64,000 bases of DNA from Pseudomonas sp. A-RE-19 (GTDB taxonomy: Bacteria; Pseudomonadota; Gammaproteobacteria; Pseudomonadales; Pseudomonadaceae): the NCBI RefSeq assembly GCF_019956555.1, contig NZ_JAHBDQ010000008.1, positions 62,001 to 126,000 on the forward strand, written 5' to 3'. A program made the position numbers and the translations under genes. A model generated the notes under the pieces. It saw nothing but the letters and a program-made list of their open reading frames with translations. It ran no database searches and was not told the origin of the DNA. Below, in pieces: positions 17,467 through 27,544 of this stretch. The stretch's first letter is position 1; the number at the start of each line of letters is the position of its first letter.

Positions 17467-20400
17467 ATGAATTTTTCCCAATTCTTCATTTCACGGCCGA
17501 TCTTTGCAGCGGTACTGTCGCTGCTGATCCTGATCGCCGGCGCCATCTCGCTGTTCCAGTTGCCGATCAGCGAATACCCGGAAGTGGTGCCACCGACCGT
17601 TGTGGTGCGTGCCAACTTCCCGGGCGCCAACCCTAAAGTCATCGGTGAAACCGTGGCCGCTCCTTTGGAGCAAGCCATCACCGGCGTCGAGAACATGCTG
17701 TACATGTCCTCGCAGTCCACCGCTGACGGCAAGATCACCCTGACCATCACCTTCGCCCTGGGCACCGACCTGGACAACGCGCAGGTGCAGGTGCAGAACC
17801 GCGTGACCCGGTCCGAGCCGAAGCTTCCCGAGGAAGTGACTCGCATCGGTATTACCGTCGACAAGGCGTCGCCCGACCTGACCATGGTTGTGCACTTGAC
17901 CTCGCCGGACAAACGCTACGACATGCTCTACCTGTCCAACTACGCCTTGCTCAACATCAAGGATGAGCTGGCGCGTCTGGGCGGTGTCGGTGATGTGCAG
18001 CTGTTCGGGATGGGCGATTACTCGCTGCGGGTGTGGCTCGATCCGAACAAGACTGCTTCGCGCAACCTGACCGCCACCGATGTGGTCACCGCGATTCGTG
18101 AACAGAACCGTCAAGTAGCGGCCGGTGCTCTCGGTGCGCCCCCTGCCCCGAATGCCCAAAGCTTTCAGCTGTCGATCAACACCCAAGGCCGTCTGGTTTC
18201 CGAAGAAGAGTTCGAGAACATCATCATTCGCTCCGGCGAGAATGGTGAAATCACTCGCCTGAAAGACATCGCTCGCGTCGAACTCGGCTCCAGTCAATAC
18301 GCCCTGCGTTCCTTGCTGAACAACCAGCCGGCGGTGGCGATCCCGATCTTCCAGCGCCCTGGTTCCAACGCGATCCAGATCTCCAACGACGTTCGGGAGA
18401 AAATGGCCGAGCTGAAGAAGAACTTCCCGGAAGGCATGGATTTCAGCATCGTCTATGACCCGACGATCTTCGTGCGCGGTTCCATCGAGGCGGTGGTTCA
18501 CACCCTCTTCGAAGCGCTGATCCTCGTTGTGCTCGTGGTGATCCTGTTCCTGCAAACCTGGCGCGCCTCGATCATCCCGCTGGTGGCGGTGCCGGTTTCG
18601 CTGATCGGTACGTTTGCCGTGATGCACCTGTTCGGCTTCTCGTTGAACGCCCTCTCGCTGTTCGGGCTGGTACTGGCCATCGGTATCGTGGTCGACGATG
18701 CGATTGTGGTGGTGGAGAACGTCGAGCGAAACATCGGGCTCGGATTAACCCCTGTAGAAGCCACCAAGCGTGCCATGCGCGAAGTGACCGGTCCGATCAT
18801 TGCCACCGCGCTGGTGCTATGTGCGGTGTTTATCCCGGCCGCGTTCATCTCCGGCTTGACCGGGCAGTTCTATAAACAGTTCGCCCTGACGATTGCGATT
18901 TCGACCGTGATCTCGGCCTTCAACTCACTGACCTTGTCGCCGGCGCTGGCCGCCGTGTTGCTCAAAAGCCATGACGCGCCGAAGGACCGTTTCTCCAAGG
19001 TTCTGGACAAAATCTTCGGTGGCTGGTTGTTCCGTCCGTTCAACCGCTTCTTTGACAAGGCCAGCCACGGCTATGTCGGCACCGTGGGCCGGGTTATCCG
19101 CAGCAGCGGCATTGCCCTGTTGTTGTATGCCGGCCTGATGGTGTTGACGTTCTTCGGTTTCTCCAGCACCCCGACCGGTTTCGTACCCGGCCAGGACAAG
19201 CAATACCTGGTGGCCTTCGCGCAATTGCCGGACGCCGCGAGCCTGGACCGTACCGAAGACGTGATCAAGCGCATGTCCGACCTGGCCCTGAAACAGCCTG
19301 GTGTGGAAAGCGCGGTGGCCTTCCCGGGCCTGTCGATCAACGGGTTCACCAACAGCCCGAACGCCGGCATCGTGTTCGTCACCCTGAAACCGTTCGACCA
19401 ACGTAAGGATCCGAGCATGTCTGCCGGTGCGATTGCCGGTGCATTGAACGGCCAGTACGCCGGGATTCAGGAAGCCTATATGGCGATCTTCCCGCCGCCA
19501 CCGGTACAAGGCCTGGGGACCATTGGTGGTTTCCGCCTGCAGATCGAAGACCGGGGCAACCTGGGCTATGACGAGCTGTACAAAGAAACCATGAACATCA
19601 TCACCAAAAGCCGCAGCGTGCCGGAACTGGCCGGTTTGTTCACCAGCTACACCGTGAACGTGCCGCAGGTCGATGCTGCCATCGACCGGGAAAAAGCCAA
19701 GACCCACGGCGTGGCCGTCAGCGACATCTTCGACACCCTGCAGATTTATCTGGGTTCGCTGTATGCCAACGACTTCAACCGCTTCGGTCGCACCTACCAG
19801 GTCAACGTTCAGGCTGAGCAGCAGTTCCGCCTCGAATCGGACCAGATCGGTCAGCTGAAAGTGCGTAACAACCGGGGCGAGATGATCCCGCTGGCGACCT
19901 TCATCAAGGTCAGCGACACCTCGGGCCCGGACCGGGTAATGCACTACAACGGCTTCATCACCGCTGAAATCAACGGTGCGGCCGCCCCCGGCTACAGCTC
20001 CGGCCAGGCCGAGAAAGCCATCGAGAAACTGCTCAAGGACGAATTGCCCAACGGCATGACCTACGAGTGGACCGACCTGACCTACCAGCAGATTCTGTCC
20101 GGCAACACCGCGTTGTTCGTGTTCCCGCTCTGCGTATTGCTGGCGTTCCTGGTGCTCGCGGCGCAGTACGAAAGCTGGAGCCTGCCACTGGCGGTGATCC
20201 TGATCGTACCGATGACCCTGCTGTCGGCCATTACCGGTGTGATTGCCTCGGGCGGCGACAACAACATTTTCACCCAGATCGGCTTGATCGTACTGGTGGG
20301 ACTTGCCTGTAAGAACGCGATTCTGATCGTCGAGTTTGCCAAGGACAAACAGCAAGAAGGCCTCGGCCCGCTGGCAGCGGTACTGGAAGCCTGCCGTCTG

Positions 20401-20646
20401 CGTCTGCGGCCGATCCTGATGACCTCCTTCGCGTTCATCATGGGTGTTGTGCCTCTGGTCTTCTCCAGCGGTGCCGGTGCCGAAATGCGCCATGCCATGG
20501 GTGTGGCGGTGTTCTCCGGGATGCTCGGGGTGACCTTCTTCGGTCTGTTGCTGACGCCGGTGTTCTACGTACTGATTCGCAACTTTGTGGAGCGCGGTGA
20601 GCAACGCAAAGCAGCCAAGGCGCTGAAATTGGAGGCGCAACAATGA
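17467..20646 (+). CDS. mexF: MexF, RND multidrug efflux pump
   Basis: 1059 residues, the full RND length, with twelve membrane segments and two large periplasmic loops. The N-terminus MNFSQFFISRPIFAAVLSL and the GIVVDDAIVVVENVER segment in TM4, with the paired Asp residues of the proton relay, are typical of HAE1 pumps; LIVLVGLACKNAILIVEFAK gives the matching TM10 Lys. It is the proton-driven inner-membrane pump of the MexEF-OprN tripartite system. Its long antisense frames are shadows. It overlaps oprN by four bases. Confidence 0.95.
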   Translation: MNFSQFFISRPIFAAVLSLLILIAGAISLFQLPISEYPEVVPPTVVVRANFPGANPKVIGETVAAPLEQAITGVENMLYMSSQSTADGKITLTITFALGTDLDNAQVQVQNRVTRSEPKLPEEVTRIGITVDKASPDLTMVVHLTSPDKRYDMLYLSNYALLNIKDELARLGGVGDVQLFGMGDYSLRVWLDPNKTASRNLTATDVVTAIREQNRQVAAGALGAPPAPNAQSFQLSINTQGRLVSEEEFENIIIRSGENGEITRLKDIARVELGSSQYALRSLLNNQPAVAIPIFQRPGSNAIQISNDVREKMAELKKNFPEGMDFSIVYDPTIFVRGSIEAVVHTLFEALILVVLVVILFLQTWRASIIPLVAVPVSLIGTFAVMHLFGFSLNALSLFGLVLAIGIVVDDAIVVVENVERNIGLGLTPVEATKRAMREVTGPIIATALVLCAVFIPAAFISGLTGQFYKQFALTIAISTVISAFNSLTLSPALAAVLLKSHDAPKDRFSKVLDKIFGGWLFRPFNRFFDKASHGYVGTVGRVIRSSGIALLLYAGLMVLTFFGFSSTPTGFVPGQDKQYLVAFAQLPDAASLDRTEDVIKRMSDLALKQPGVESAVAFPGLSINGFTNSPNAGIVFVTLKPFDQRKDPSMSAGAIAGALNGQYAGIQEAYMAIFPPPPVQGLGTIGGFRLQIEDRGNLGYDELYKETMNIITKSRSVPELAGLFTSYTVNVPQVDAAIDREKAKTHGVAVSDIFDTLQIYLGSLYANDFNRFGRTYQVNVQAEQQFRLESDQIGQLKVRNNRGEMIPLATFIKVSDTSGPDRVMHYNGFITAEINGAAAPGYSSGQAEKAIEKLLKDELPNGMTYEWTDLTYQQILSGNTALFVFPLCVLLAFLVLAAQYESWSLPLAVILIVPMTLLSAITGVIASGGDNNIFTQIGLIVLVGLACKNAILIVEFAKDKQQEGLGPLAAVLEACRLRLRPILMTSFAFIMGVVPLVFSSGAGAEMRHAMGVAVFSGMLGVTFFGLLLTPVFYVLIRNFVERGEQRKAAKALKLEAQQ

Positions 20647-22064
20647 GCCTGAAAGCCTTCCTGCCAAGCCTTCTGGTACTGGCCCTGAGTGCCTGTGCCG
20701 TCGGCCCGGACTACAAAACCCCAGCTACGGAGGCGGCCAACATCACGGCCGCCACCGATGGCAGCGCCGGTCAGAAGAACTTCGACCGCGCTCGTTTCGA
20801 AGGCATCTGGTGGCAGCAGTTCGACGATCCGACCCTCAACCAGTTGGTGACGCAATCCTTGCAAGGCAACCGTGATTTGCGCGTGGCCTTCGCCCGCTGG
20901 AAAGCGGCTCGGGCGATTCGCGATGACGTCAGCAATGACGCCATGCCAACCATCACCAGCCGCGCAAGCAGTGACCTGGCCAAAGGGCAGATTCCCGGCC
21001 AGACCACTAAACGCGTCAACAGTGAACGCTATGACCTGGGCCTGGACATGGCCTGGGAACTGGACTTGTTCGGTCGTATCCAGCGCAACCTGGAATCCAG
21101 CGACGCCGAACAGCAGGCGGCCGAGGCCGATCTTTACCAACTGCAAGTCACCATGATTGCCGAACTGGTGGACGCTTATGGCCAACTGCGCGGTGCGCAA
21201 CTGCGGGAAAAGATCGCCCTGGCCAACCTGAACAACCAGCAGGAATCGCGCAAGATCACCGAAAGCCTGCGTGATGCCGGTGTCGGCGATCAGCTGGACG
21301 TGGTCCGCGCCGATGCGCGCCTGGCCTCTGTCGAAGCCAGCGTGCCGCAACTGCAGGCCGAGCAGGTTCGGCAGAAAAACCGTATCGCCACCCTGTTGGG
21401 TGAACGTCCGGACAAGCTGACCGTAGACTTGAGTCCGAAAGACTTGCCGGCCATCGCCAAGGCCCTGCAGATCGGTGATCCGGGTGAATTGCTGCAACGT
21501 CGTCCGGACATTCTCAGTGCCGAACGCAAACTGGCTTCGGCCACCGCGCGGATTGGCGTGGCCAAAGCAGATCTGTTCCCACGGGTCAGCCTCAGCGGCT
21601 TCCTCGGCTTCACTGCCGGGCGCGGTTCGCAGATCGGCTCCTCGGCAGCCAACGCCTGGGCGCTGGGCCCAAGCATTACCTGGGCGGCGTTCGACCTGGG
21701 CAGCGTACGCGCTCGTTTGCGCGGCGCCGATGCTGAAGCCGAAGGCGCACTGGCGACCTACGAGCAGCAAGTACTGCTGGCGTTGGAAGAGTCGGAAAAC
21801 GCCTTCAGCGACTACGGCAAACGCCAACAGCGTCTGATCTCGCTGATTCGTCAAAGCGAATCAAGCCGCGCCGCTGCCGACCTCGCGGAGATTCGCTACC
21901 GCGAAGGCACGGCGGACTTCCTCGTGCTGCTCGATGCCCAGCGTGAGCGCCTGGCGGCGGAAGACACCCAGGCCCAGGCCGAAGTCGAGTTGTATCGCGG
22001 CATCGTCGCGATCTACAAAGCCCTCGGCGGCGGCTGGCAGCCAGAGACAGTCGCCAGCAAGTAA
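20643..22064 (+). CDS. oprN: OprN, outer-membrane efflux channel
   Basis: 473-residue TolC/NodT-type lipoprotein channel. The lipobox is LVLALSAC (Cys18), then VGPDYKTP, the usual start of the mature NodT family, and two OEP repeats rich in helical heptads (around residues 60-260 and 275-460). It completes the MexEF-OprN tripartite pump. Its ATG lies inside the mexF stop (ATGA), and a strong terminator follows 48 bases after its stop. Confidence 0.93.
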   Translation: MSLKAFLPSLLVLALSACAVGPDYKTPATEAANITAATDGSAGQKNFDRARFEGIWWQQFDDPTLNQLVTQSLQGNRDLRVAFARWKAARAIRDDVSNDAMPTITSRASSDLAKGQIPGQTTKRVNSERYDLGLDMAWELDLFGRIQRNLESSDAEQQAAEADLYQLQVTMIAELVDAYGQLRGAQLREKIALANLNNQQESRKITESLRDAGVGDQLDVVRADARLASVEASVPQLQAEQVRQKNRIATLLGERPDKLTVDLSPKDLPAIAKALQIGDPGELLQRRPDILSAERKLASATARIGVAKADLFPRVSLSGFLGFTAGRGSQIGSSAANAWALGPSITWAAFDLGSVRARLRGADAEAEGALATYEQQVLLALEESENAFSDYGKRQQRLISLIRQSESSRAAADLAEIRYREGTADFLVLLDAQRERLAAEDTQAQAEVELYRGIVAIYKALGGGWQPETVASK

Positions 22065-22111
22065 TGGTTTAAGAGCCCCTTTGGTTGGCCGCAACCCAAC
22101 CAATTTTTTTG

Positions 22112-22144
22112 CCCCGCACCTCATTCGGTCGCGGGGTTTTTTTT
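22112..22144 (+). terminator. Terminator of mexEF-oprN
   Basis: CCCCGC / GCGGGG stem (22112-22117 with 22131-22136) followed by eight T. Confidence 0.85.
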
Positions 22145-22177
22145 GTATGCCGATTTTTTGTCAGCTTCACCCGACCC

Positions 22178-22284
22178 TGTAGGAGCTGCCGAAGGCTGCG
22201 ATCTTTTGATTTCGATCTTGATCTTCGGCGGCTCCAAGTCCGTCAAAATCAAAAGATCGCAGCCTTCGGCAGCTCCTACAGGGG
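22178..22284. repeat. REP inverted pair
   Basis: TAGGAGCTGCCGAAGGCTGC followed by GATCTTTTGAT, and its inverted copy about 60 bases on. It sits between convergent oprN and the efflux adaptor gene. The same unit recurs at 26971, 37211, 40790 and 60530. Confidence 0.85.
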
Positions 22285-22285
22285 G

Positions 22286-23251
22286 TTAGTGGGCGGTCTC
22301 GTTATCTCGGTGTTTTTCAACGGTCACGGTAGCCGTGGTCCCGGCACGCAGGCGGTTTTTGGCGACATAGTCGGCATCGATCTGAATCCGCACCGGCACC
22401 CGTTGCGCCAGCTTGACCCAGGTGTAACTGGGGTTGATGTTGGCCAGCAGGCGACTGCCGGGGGAGTTCTCGCGATCGGCGATAGCAAAAGCGATGCTTT
22501 GCACGGTGCCGCCGAAGGTCTCGCCGCTCATCAACTCGACCCTGACCCGGTCGCCCTCCTCGATTCGCGGCAGCTTTGTTTCCTCAAAGTAGCCGCTGAT
22601 ATAAAACGAGTCGCTGTCCACCAGCGCCAACAACGCCCCCCCGGCACTGGCGTAATCGCCCTGACGAGTCAGCAGGTTGGTCACGTAACCACTGACAGGC
22701 GCGGTGACCCGCGTGCGTTGCAAGTCCAGTTCGGCCTGGGTCAATGCGGCGATCGCCAGCTGCACGTTGGCTTGTGCCAGGCCCAGATTGGCCTGATTAC
22801 GCAACAGATCCGCCTGCGCCACAGCCACTTCGGTACTGGATTTTTCCCATTCTTCGCCGGAGATCGCAAAACGCTGTTTGAGGGTTCGACGGCGACGTTC
22901 TTCGCTTTCGCGTTGCCTGAGCAGCGCTTCGCTGGCGACAATCGTCGCTTCGGACTGGCCAAGCGTGGCTTTCGCGACTTCCACCGAACGTTTGGCATGC
23001 TCCACTGCCAGCGTGTAACGAGCCGGGTCGATCTCCAGCAGCAACTGGCCCTTCTCAACATGCTGGTTGTCTTGAACACCCAGGCTGACGATGCGCCCCG
23101 CGACATCGGCGGATAACGTCACCACATCGGCGCGAACCCGTGCATCCCGAGTCCAGGGCGCGCGGGTGTAATGTTCCCAGGCGAACCAGCCGAGCACAAA
23201 GGTCAGCAATACCACTGCCACAGTCACGAGTCGGGCAAGGATCTTCTTCAA
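22286..23251 (-). CDS. AaeA/EmrA-like efflux adaptor (HlyD family)
   Basis: 321 residues: one N-terminal membrane helix (LVTVAVVLLTFVLGWFAW), barrel-sandwich half DVAGRIVSLGVQDNQHVEKGQLLLEIDP, a helical hairpin (residues about 90-160), and the second half RVTAPVSGYVTNLLTRQGDYASAGG. The start is a TTG at 23251 with GGGAG ten bases upstream; the nearby ATG is out of frame. It is the last gene of a three-gene set (FUSC pump, DUF1656, adaptor) arranged like E. coli aaeXAB, which exports aromatic acids. No outer-membrane factor is encoded with it. Confidence 0.85.
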   Translation of the reverse strand: MKKILARLVTVAVVLLTFVLGWFAWEHYTRAPWTRDARVRADVVTLSADVAGRIVSLGVQDNQHVEKGQLLLEIDPARYTLAVEHAKRSVEVAKATLGQSEATIVASEALLRQRESEERRRRTLKQRFAISGEEWEKSSTEVAVAQADLLRNQANLGLAQANVQLAIAALTQAELDLQRTRVTAPVSGYVTNLLTRQGDYASAGGALLALVDSDSFYISGYFEETKLPRIEEGDRVRVELMSGETFGGTVQSIAFAIADRENSPGSRLLANINPSYTWVKLAQRVPVRIQIDADYVAKNRLRAGTTATVTVEKHRDNETAH

Positions 23252-23255
23252 AGCA

Positions 23256-23456
23256 TCAAGCTCCCATCACCAGAATCAGCGTCGCGCAAACGCAGGCGTA
23301 CAACGCACCTTCGAACAAGGCCTCATGCCAGACAAAACGCAGCACACCTAAGCGGCGCAAGACCCAGTCCAGCAGCAGGAAAATCGGCAGGGCCAGCAGT
23401 AACGCCTGGGCAATCGGCGGCAAGTAGACGCCACCCAATTCAAAATCAATGGGCAA
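23256..23456 (-). CDS. DUF1656 small inner-membrane protein (AaeX-like)
   Basis: 66 residues starting MPIDFELGGVYLPP, with two hydrophobic segments (AQALLLALPIFLLLDWVL and ALYACVCATLILVMGA). DUF1656 proteins sit between the FUSC pump and its adaptor, and this one overlaps the pump gene by 11 bases and is four bases from the adaptor gene. Function is unknown; it is presumably a subunit or assembly helper of the pump. Confidence 0.85.
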   Translation of the reverse strand: MPIDFELGGVYLPPIAQALLLALPIFLLLDWVLRRLGVLRFVWHEALFEGALYACVCATLILVMGA

Positions 23457-25593
23457 GGGCCAGCTCTCCTTCCGTTTGGGCGGGTTGAAAGTATTTGCGA
23501 TGTCGCTCCAGAAACGACACCACGATCAACAACGCCACGCGCATCCTGAATACCGACCACAGGTGTTCGTGAACGTCTAAATGCAAGTCGTCCATTTCAT
23601 CGCCCAAGACACGCAAGTTCCCGAGCAACAGCTCAAGGTCGATCCCGGGTCGCCCGGCGATCAATCGTCCTGTTTCACGCACGGCAGCCAGCAAGCGGTT
23701 TTGTTGTTCTGTACTCAACAACGTGTTGCTTTGCCCCTGTTGCCTGAGCTGGTTCAAAGCCACACCCAGCGCCATGCAACCGAGGCTGACTTCGAACAGC
23801 TCCCGGGAATGCTTGTCGTGGGTAGCCGGCAAAAGTCCCAACATCATGGTCAGGCGATCGACCATACGGCTTTCAAACGCAAATTGCTGTTCATCGGTGG
23901 CCGGCGTCTTCAGCAAAGCGTAGACCTGCTCGCAGCTTTCATTGAACAGCCGGCGTATCCGCAAAGCTGGCCTGAACGGGAAGATCAAGGCGTAGACGCT
24001 GAGCGCCAGCGCGGCGGCGCTGATATACGCACCGGCAAACTCGAACCACTGAATGGCACTGTTTTGGCCGATGCCTGCGTTTTGCGGGCCCAGCAACAGC
24101 ATTGTCGTCAGTCCAAGACCAATGCCTGTGCCAGTGGTTGACGGACTGGCCAGCCCCACCGCGACGGCATACAGCAATGGGACAAGCAACAAGGCAAGTA
24201 ACTCAAAGTCGCTGATCATCGGTACCAGCATGAACAGATAGAGCGCCGACACCACCAAGGCCAGACCCAGCCCCCTGGCAAAGCTTTGCGCGGCCAGCAA
24301 CGGCCGCGGAAAAGTCGCCATCAGCGAACAGAGAATGCCCACTACAATCATGCCGCCACGGGCACCGTCCCAAGCGGTCTCGATCCAGATCAGACCGGCC
24401 ACCAGCAACGCGGAAAATGCCCGGATTGCATTCATTGCCGCCAATGTGAAGTCCAGATGCAGCGGATTTTCCTGGCCACGGAACACGCAACTGGCTTCAC
24501 GCCCTTCCTGAATTGCGTCGCTCAGCTCCAGAACCTGCCCCAGTTGCTCTAACATCCGTGCCTGCTCCCAGCGCAGTGCCCAGGCCAATGAACGCAGGGT
24601 GGCCGGCATCGTCTCGGTGAGTTGTTCGGCCTTGTAGGCCTGATCTTCGAAACGCTGTTGCAGCGCGGCGAAATGGTGCCGCGCCTCGCTCGACAGTGAA
24701 CGCCCTTGCAGGGCCAATTCATCGAGAAACGCCAGTTCTTCGGCGCGCAAACGCTGTATCTCTTCCGGCAGTGCACCTTCCCAGCGTTCGGTGAGCAGTA
24801 ACCGCTGGTGACGCAAGGCCGTCAACCGCGAAGTCAGCAGCACCAATTGATTGCCAAGCAACTGCACCAGACTATTGGCGCTGCGCAACCGTGGCGCATC
24901 GTAATATAAATGCCGACGTACCCCCTCCAGAGCACTGATTGCGCCGAGCAGTTGCATCTGCCGCCGATGGAAATCGGCCTCGCTTTCTTCGGTTCGGATG
25001 ACGGCGGCAGCGTGGGTTGCGAGCAGCTTGATGACCTGATCGATCTTGGCGAAGTAATCCCGCGCCACAGCTTCCGGCCGCGCCGTGAGAAGGCTGACCA
25101 CGCACACGCAAGCCACCGCCAAAAGCGTTTCGGTCACACGAGTGACCGCCAGCAGAAACGTGCCGGCCTGATCGGGCACCGCCAGCAGCGCCACAACCAC
25201 CGCTGTGTACCCGCTCAGAACAAATGCCTGGGAACTGGTGTAGCGCAACAAGGTGCCGCCGGCGGTACAGAATGCCAACCACAAGGCCAGGGTGAGGATG
25301 AAAGGCAGGGGTGCCTGGGGAAAGATCGCCATGATCAACACCGCCACCGCCGCTCCGAACGTGGTGCCGATGACCTGGCCGAAACTTCGGGCCAGGGCCA
25401 TGCCGCCCAATGGCTGGCTGACAATAACCACTGCCATGATCGACCACTTGGGCTGTTCAAGGTCGAACAGGAAGGCCAGATACAGCGTCAGCAGGCCGGC
25501 CACAATGGTCCTCAGGGCGAACAGCAGTACCTCTCGCCCGGGGTTGAGTATCGCCTTGAAGTATTGAAGCAACGGTTGCATGGGAGCGCTCAT
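23446..25593 (-). CDS. FUSC/AaeB-type efflux transporter
   Basis: 715 residues with two blocks of membrane helices (around residues 20-165 and 370-510) separated and followed by cytoplasmic regions. The N-terminal block includes FDLEQPKWSIMAVVIVSQP, the motif of the fusaric acid resistance (FUSC) family. It would export small aromatic acids across the inner membrane with the adaptor encoded downstream. It is the first gene of the leftward operon; GGAC lies just before the ATG at 25593, and a second ATG four codons in is possible. No LysR regulator (AaeR) is adjacent, unlike many such loci. Confidence 0.87.
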   Translation of the reverse strand: MSAPMQPLLQYFKAILNPGREVLLFALRTIVAGLLTLYLAFLFDLEQPKWSIMAVVIVSQPLGGMALARSFGQVIGTTFGAAVAVLIMAIFPQAPLPFILTLALWLAFCTAGGTLLRYTSSQAFVLSGYTAVVVALLAVPDQAGTFLLAVTRVTETLLAVACVCVVSLLTARPEAVARDYFAKIDQVIKLLATHAAAVIRTEESEADFHRRQMQLLGAISALEGVRRHLYYDAPRLRSANSLVQLLGNQLVLLTSRLTALRHQRLLLTERWEGALPEEIQRLRAEELAFLDELALQGRSLSSEARHHFAALQQRFEDQAYKAEQLTETMPATLRSLAWALRWEQARMLEQLGQVLELSDAIQEGREASCVFRGQENPLHLDFTLAAMNAIRAFSALLVAGLIWIETAWDGARGGMIVVGILCSLMATFPRPLLAAQSFARGLGLALVVSALYLFMLVPMISDFELLALLLVPLLYAVAVGLASPSTTGTGIGLGLTTMLLLGPQNAGIGQNSAIQWFEFAGAYISAAALALSVYALIFPFRPALRIRRLFNESCEQVYALLKTPATDEQQFAFESRMVDRLTMMLGLLPATHDKHSRELFEVSLGCMALGVALNQLRQQGQSNTLLSTEQQNRLLAAVRETGRLIAGRPGIDLELLLGNLRVLGDEMDDLHLDVHEHLWSVFRMRVALLIVVSFLERHRKYFQPAQTEGELALAH

Positions 25594-25911
25594 CGAGTCC
25601 TATCAGCAAGCGTAGTCATTGCTGCGGTGCCTCGACAGGTTTCAGTGTCGACAAAACCTGTAGGCAAACTCGCCGATGGACGCGCTTATATTGATAGACC
25701 CTGTCGATTATTCTGTCAGCCATACCAATTTGAGAACGATCTGCCATTGCGCGCGCTGGAGCGCGAAGTGCTGGCAGCGTTGGGGCAAACCGAGTTGCCA
25801 CCCGCCCTTGAGCCCGTCGACTACGTGCTGAACTGAGCTTGGGTTTGACTCGTAGCCCTGCCTGACCGAAGCTGATGACTTTGTAAAAGTCTGCCAGCCC
25901 CGGATTCCTGC
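25594..25911. other. Divergent intergenic region with possible gene remnant
   Basis: About 318 bases between the FUSC operon and the TPR gene. A plus-strand stretch around 25740-25836 reads LPLRALEREVLAALGQTELP and ends with a stop after EPVDYVLN, which looks like the tail of a real protein, but no upstream part is present. I could not assign it. No clear promoter was seen. Confidence 0.4.
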
Positions 25912-26967
25912 ATGCCTCAGTCCCGCCGCTACCTGCTCATCAGCCTCTGCGTCCTGTTTGCCCTCGCCCTCGCCTGGTTTTTTTTGCGCAACACGACGCC
26001 TGCGGTACCGGAGGCGATCAAACATGGTTACAGCGAAGCGCTGGCCCAGGCTCGTGCGGGTCAACCGGGGGCGGCACGGGTGCTTTACCAGCAATTGGGT
26101 CGTCCTGACCTGTCGGTCAAGCGCCGTATCTGGTTGCATGCCGAACTGCCCAACTACCCAAGCCCGCAAGCCATGAAACTGGCCGATGCCGATCTGCAGC
26201 ATCCCTCGGCGGAAGTGCGCATCGCCGCGATCAAAAGCGTCAGCGGGCTAGTGCCTAACGGACAGCGCAGTTTATTGCTGGGGCCCTTGCTCGATGACAG
26301 CGACCCCAGCGTCAGGTTTACGGCGGTCAACGCCTTGTTGGGCCTGTCCCCGGATGAGTTGGGGTTGTATTTCGGCCCCTTGGAGCAAGCCATCGACGCT
26401 TGGGAACAGGTCCTCAAGCGTCAACCGGAAAGCGCCGAAACCCAATATCAACTGGCTCGCCTGCACTTGCACAATGCCGAGCTCAAGGACGCGCAGCAGG
26501 CTTTGGAGCGCACGTTGCAACTGGCGCCCGGCAACCTGCCGGCACTGGTGATGCAGATCGAAGTGCTGGATAAACAGGGCCAAAGCGATGCCGCCAGGCA
26601 ATTATTGGCTAAGCAGTTAAAGGCCCAGCCTGACTCGGCCTACCTGCAGCATGCGCTGGGGCTCTGGTTGCTGCATCACGGGCAAAGTGAGTTCGCCCTG
26701 CTCGGGCTGTCCAAAGCCGTGGAACTTGAGCCGGACAACAAGGATTACCGCTACGACCTGGCCACCACGCTGCATGGCGAGCAAGAGCTGGAGGCGGCGC
26801 AGAACCAGCTGCAGGAAATCGTCCGGCGTCACCCCTCTGATCGCAAGGCCCGCGTGCTGTTGATCAACTATTGGAAGGAAAGCGGACAGTTGCAGAACGT
26901 GCAGATCCTGTTGGCGCAGTTGGAGCAGCTCAACCCGGATGACCCGGCGTTGCAGCAAGGGCTTTAA
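25912..26967 (+). CDS. Membrane-anchored TPR protein
   Basis: 351 residues: one N-terminal membrane helix (YLLISLCVLFALALAWFFL), a HEAT-like segment (residues about 90-150, SAEVRIAAIKSVSGLV and DPSVRFTAVNALLGL), then at least four tetratricopeptide repeats from about residue 165 (WEQVLKRQPESAETQYQLARLHL and similar units) to the end. It is probably periplasmic and anchored in the inner membrane, serving as a scaffold. Neither a partner nor an operon is visible. It starts at an ATG with no strong ribosome binding site. Confidence 0.75.
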   Translation: MPQSRRYLLISLCVLFALALAWFFLRNTTPAVPEAIKHGYSEALAQARAGQPGAARVLYQQLGRPDLSVKRRIWLHAELPNYPSPQAMKLADADLQHPSAEVRIAAIKSVSGLVPNGQRSLLLGPLLDDSDPSVRFTAVNALLGLSPDELGLYFGPLEQAIDAWEQVLKRQPESAETQYQLARLHLHNAELKDAQQALERTLQLAPGNLPALVMQIEVLDKQGQSDAARQLLAKQLKAQPDSAYLQHALGLWLLHHGQSEFALLGLSKAVELEPDNKDYRYDLATTLHGEQELEAAQNQLQEIVRRHPSDRKARVLLINYWKESGQLQNVQILLAQLEQLNPDDPALQQGL

Positions 26968-26970
26968 TCA

Positions 26971-27091
26971 AGATCAAAAGATCGCGTTCCCTGTAGGAGC
27001 TGCCGCAGGCTGCGATCTTTTGATCCTGGGCCGTCGCGCGAACGCAAAAAAAGATCAAAAGATCGCAGCCTGCGGCAGCTCCTACAGGGGG
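26971..27091. repeat. REP inverted pair
   Basis: Two facing copies of the TAGGAGCTGCCGCAGGCTGC type with flanking GATCAAAAGATC, between convergent genes. Confidence 0.85.
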
Positions 27092-27122
27092 TCGTGTAGT
27101 CAACGACACACCCGCTGCAGTC

Positions 27123-27500
27123 TCAGGACAGCATGTCCGTCATGATCTGCTGCAATTCATCCAGATCGAACGGCTTGGCAAGGATCGGCGCTGTGAGGAT
27201 GATCGGGCTGTCGGTTTCGCGAATTTCCTGCGGGTAACCGCTGATAAAAATCACTTTGAGTTCCGGTCGCAATTTCACGGCAGGTTCGGCGATCTGCACG
27301 CCAGAGATGCCTCCCGGCAAGCGGAAATCGGTGATCATCATGTCCAGATGCGGTTTGCTCGCCAGAATTTCAAAGGCCTGCTCACCGTTTTCGGCTTGCA
27401 GCACCCGGTAACCCTCACCCGACAAATAAGTAGACAGCACCATCAAGATCGAAGGGTCATCCTCGACGATCAGTACCACGTCTTGCGCATCTTCACTCAT
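27123..27500 (-). CDS. Single-domain response regulator
   Basis: 125 residues, one REC domain: acidic pair VEDDPS, phospho-acceptor MMITDFRLPGG, Thr/Ser position FISGY and Lys in AKPFD. There is no output domain. The start at 27500 has AAGG upstream; the frame is open for 16 more codons. It is the last gene of a leftward cluster kinase-cheR-kinase-REC and probably receives phosphate from one of the two kinases. Confidence 0.88.
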   Translation of the reverse strand: MSEDAQDVVLIVEDDPSILMVLSTYLSGEGYRVLQAENGEQAFEILASKPHLDMMITDFRLPGGISGVQIAEPAVKLRPELKVIFISGYPQEIRETDSPIILTAPILAKPFDLDELQQIMTDMLS

Positions 27501-27544
27501 GGAAAGCCTTTGTTCGGTCAATAGCTGCTGATACGACCATGTGG

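Noticed and set aside
18925..20667. Minus-strand frame of 580 codons over mexF
   Set aside because: Typical GC-rich antisense shadow of an RND pump gene.
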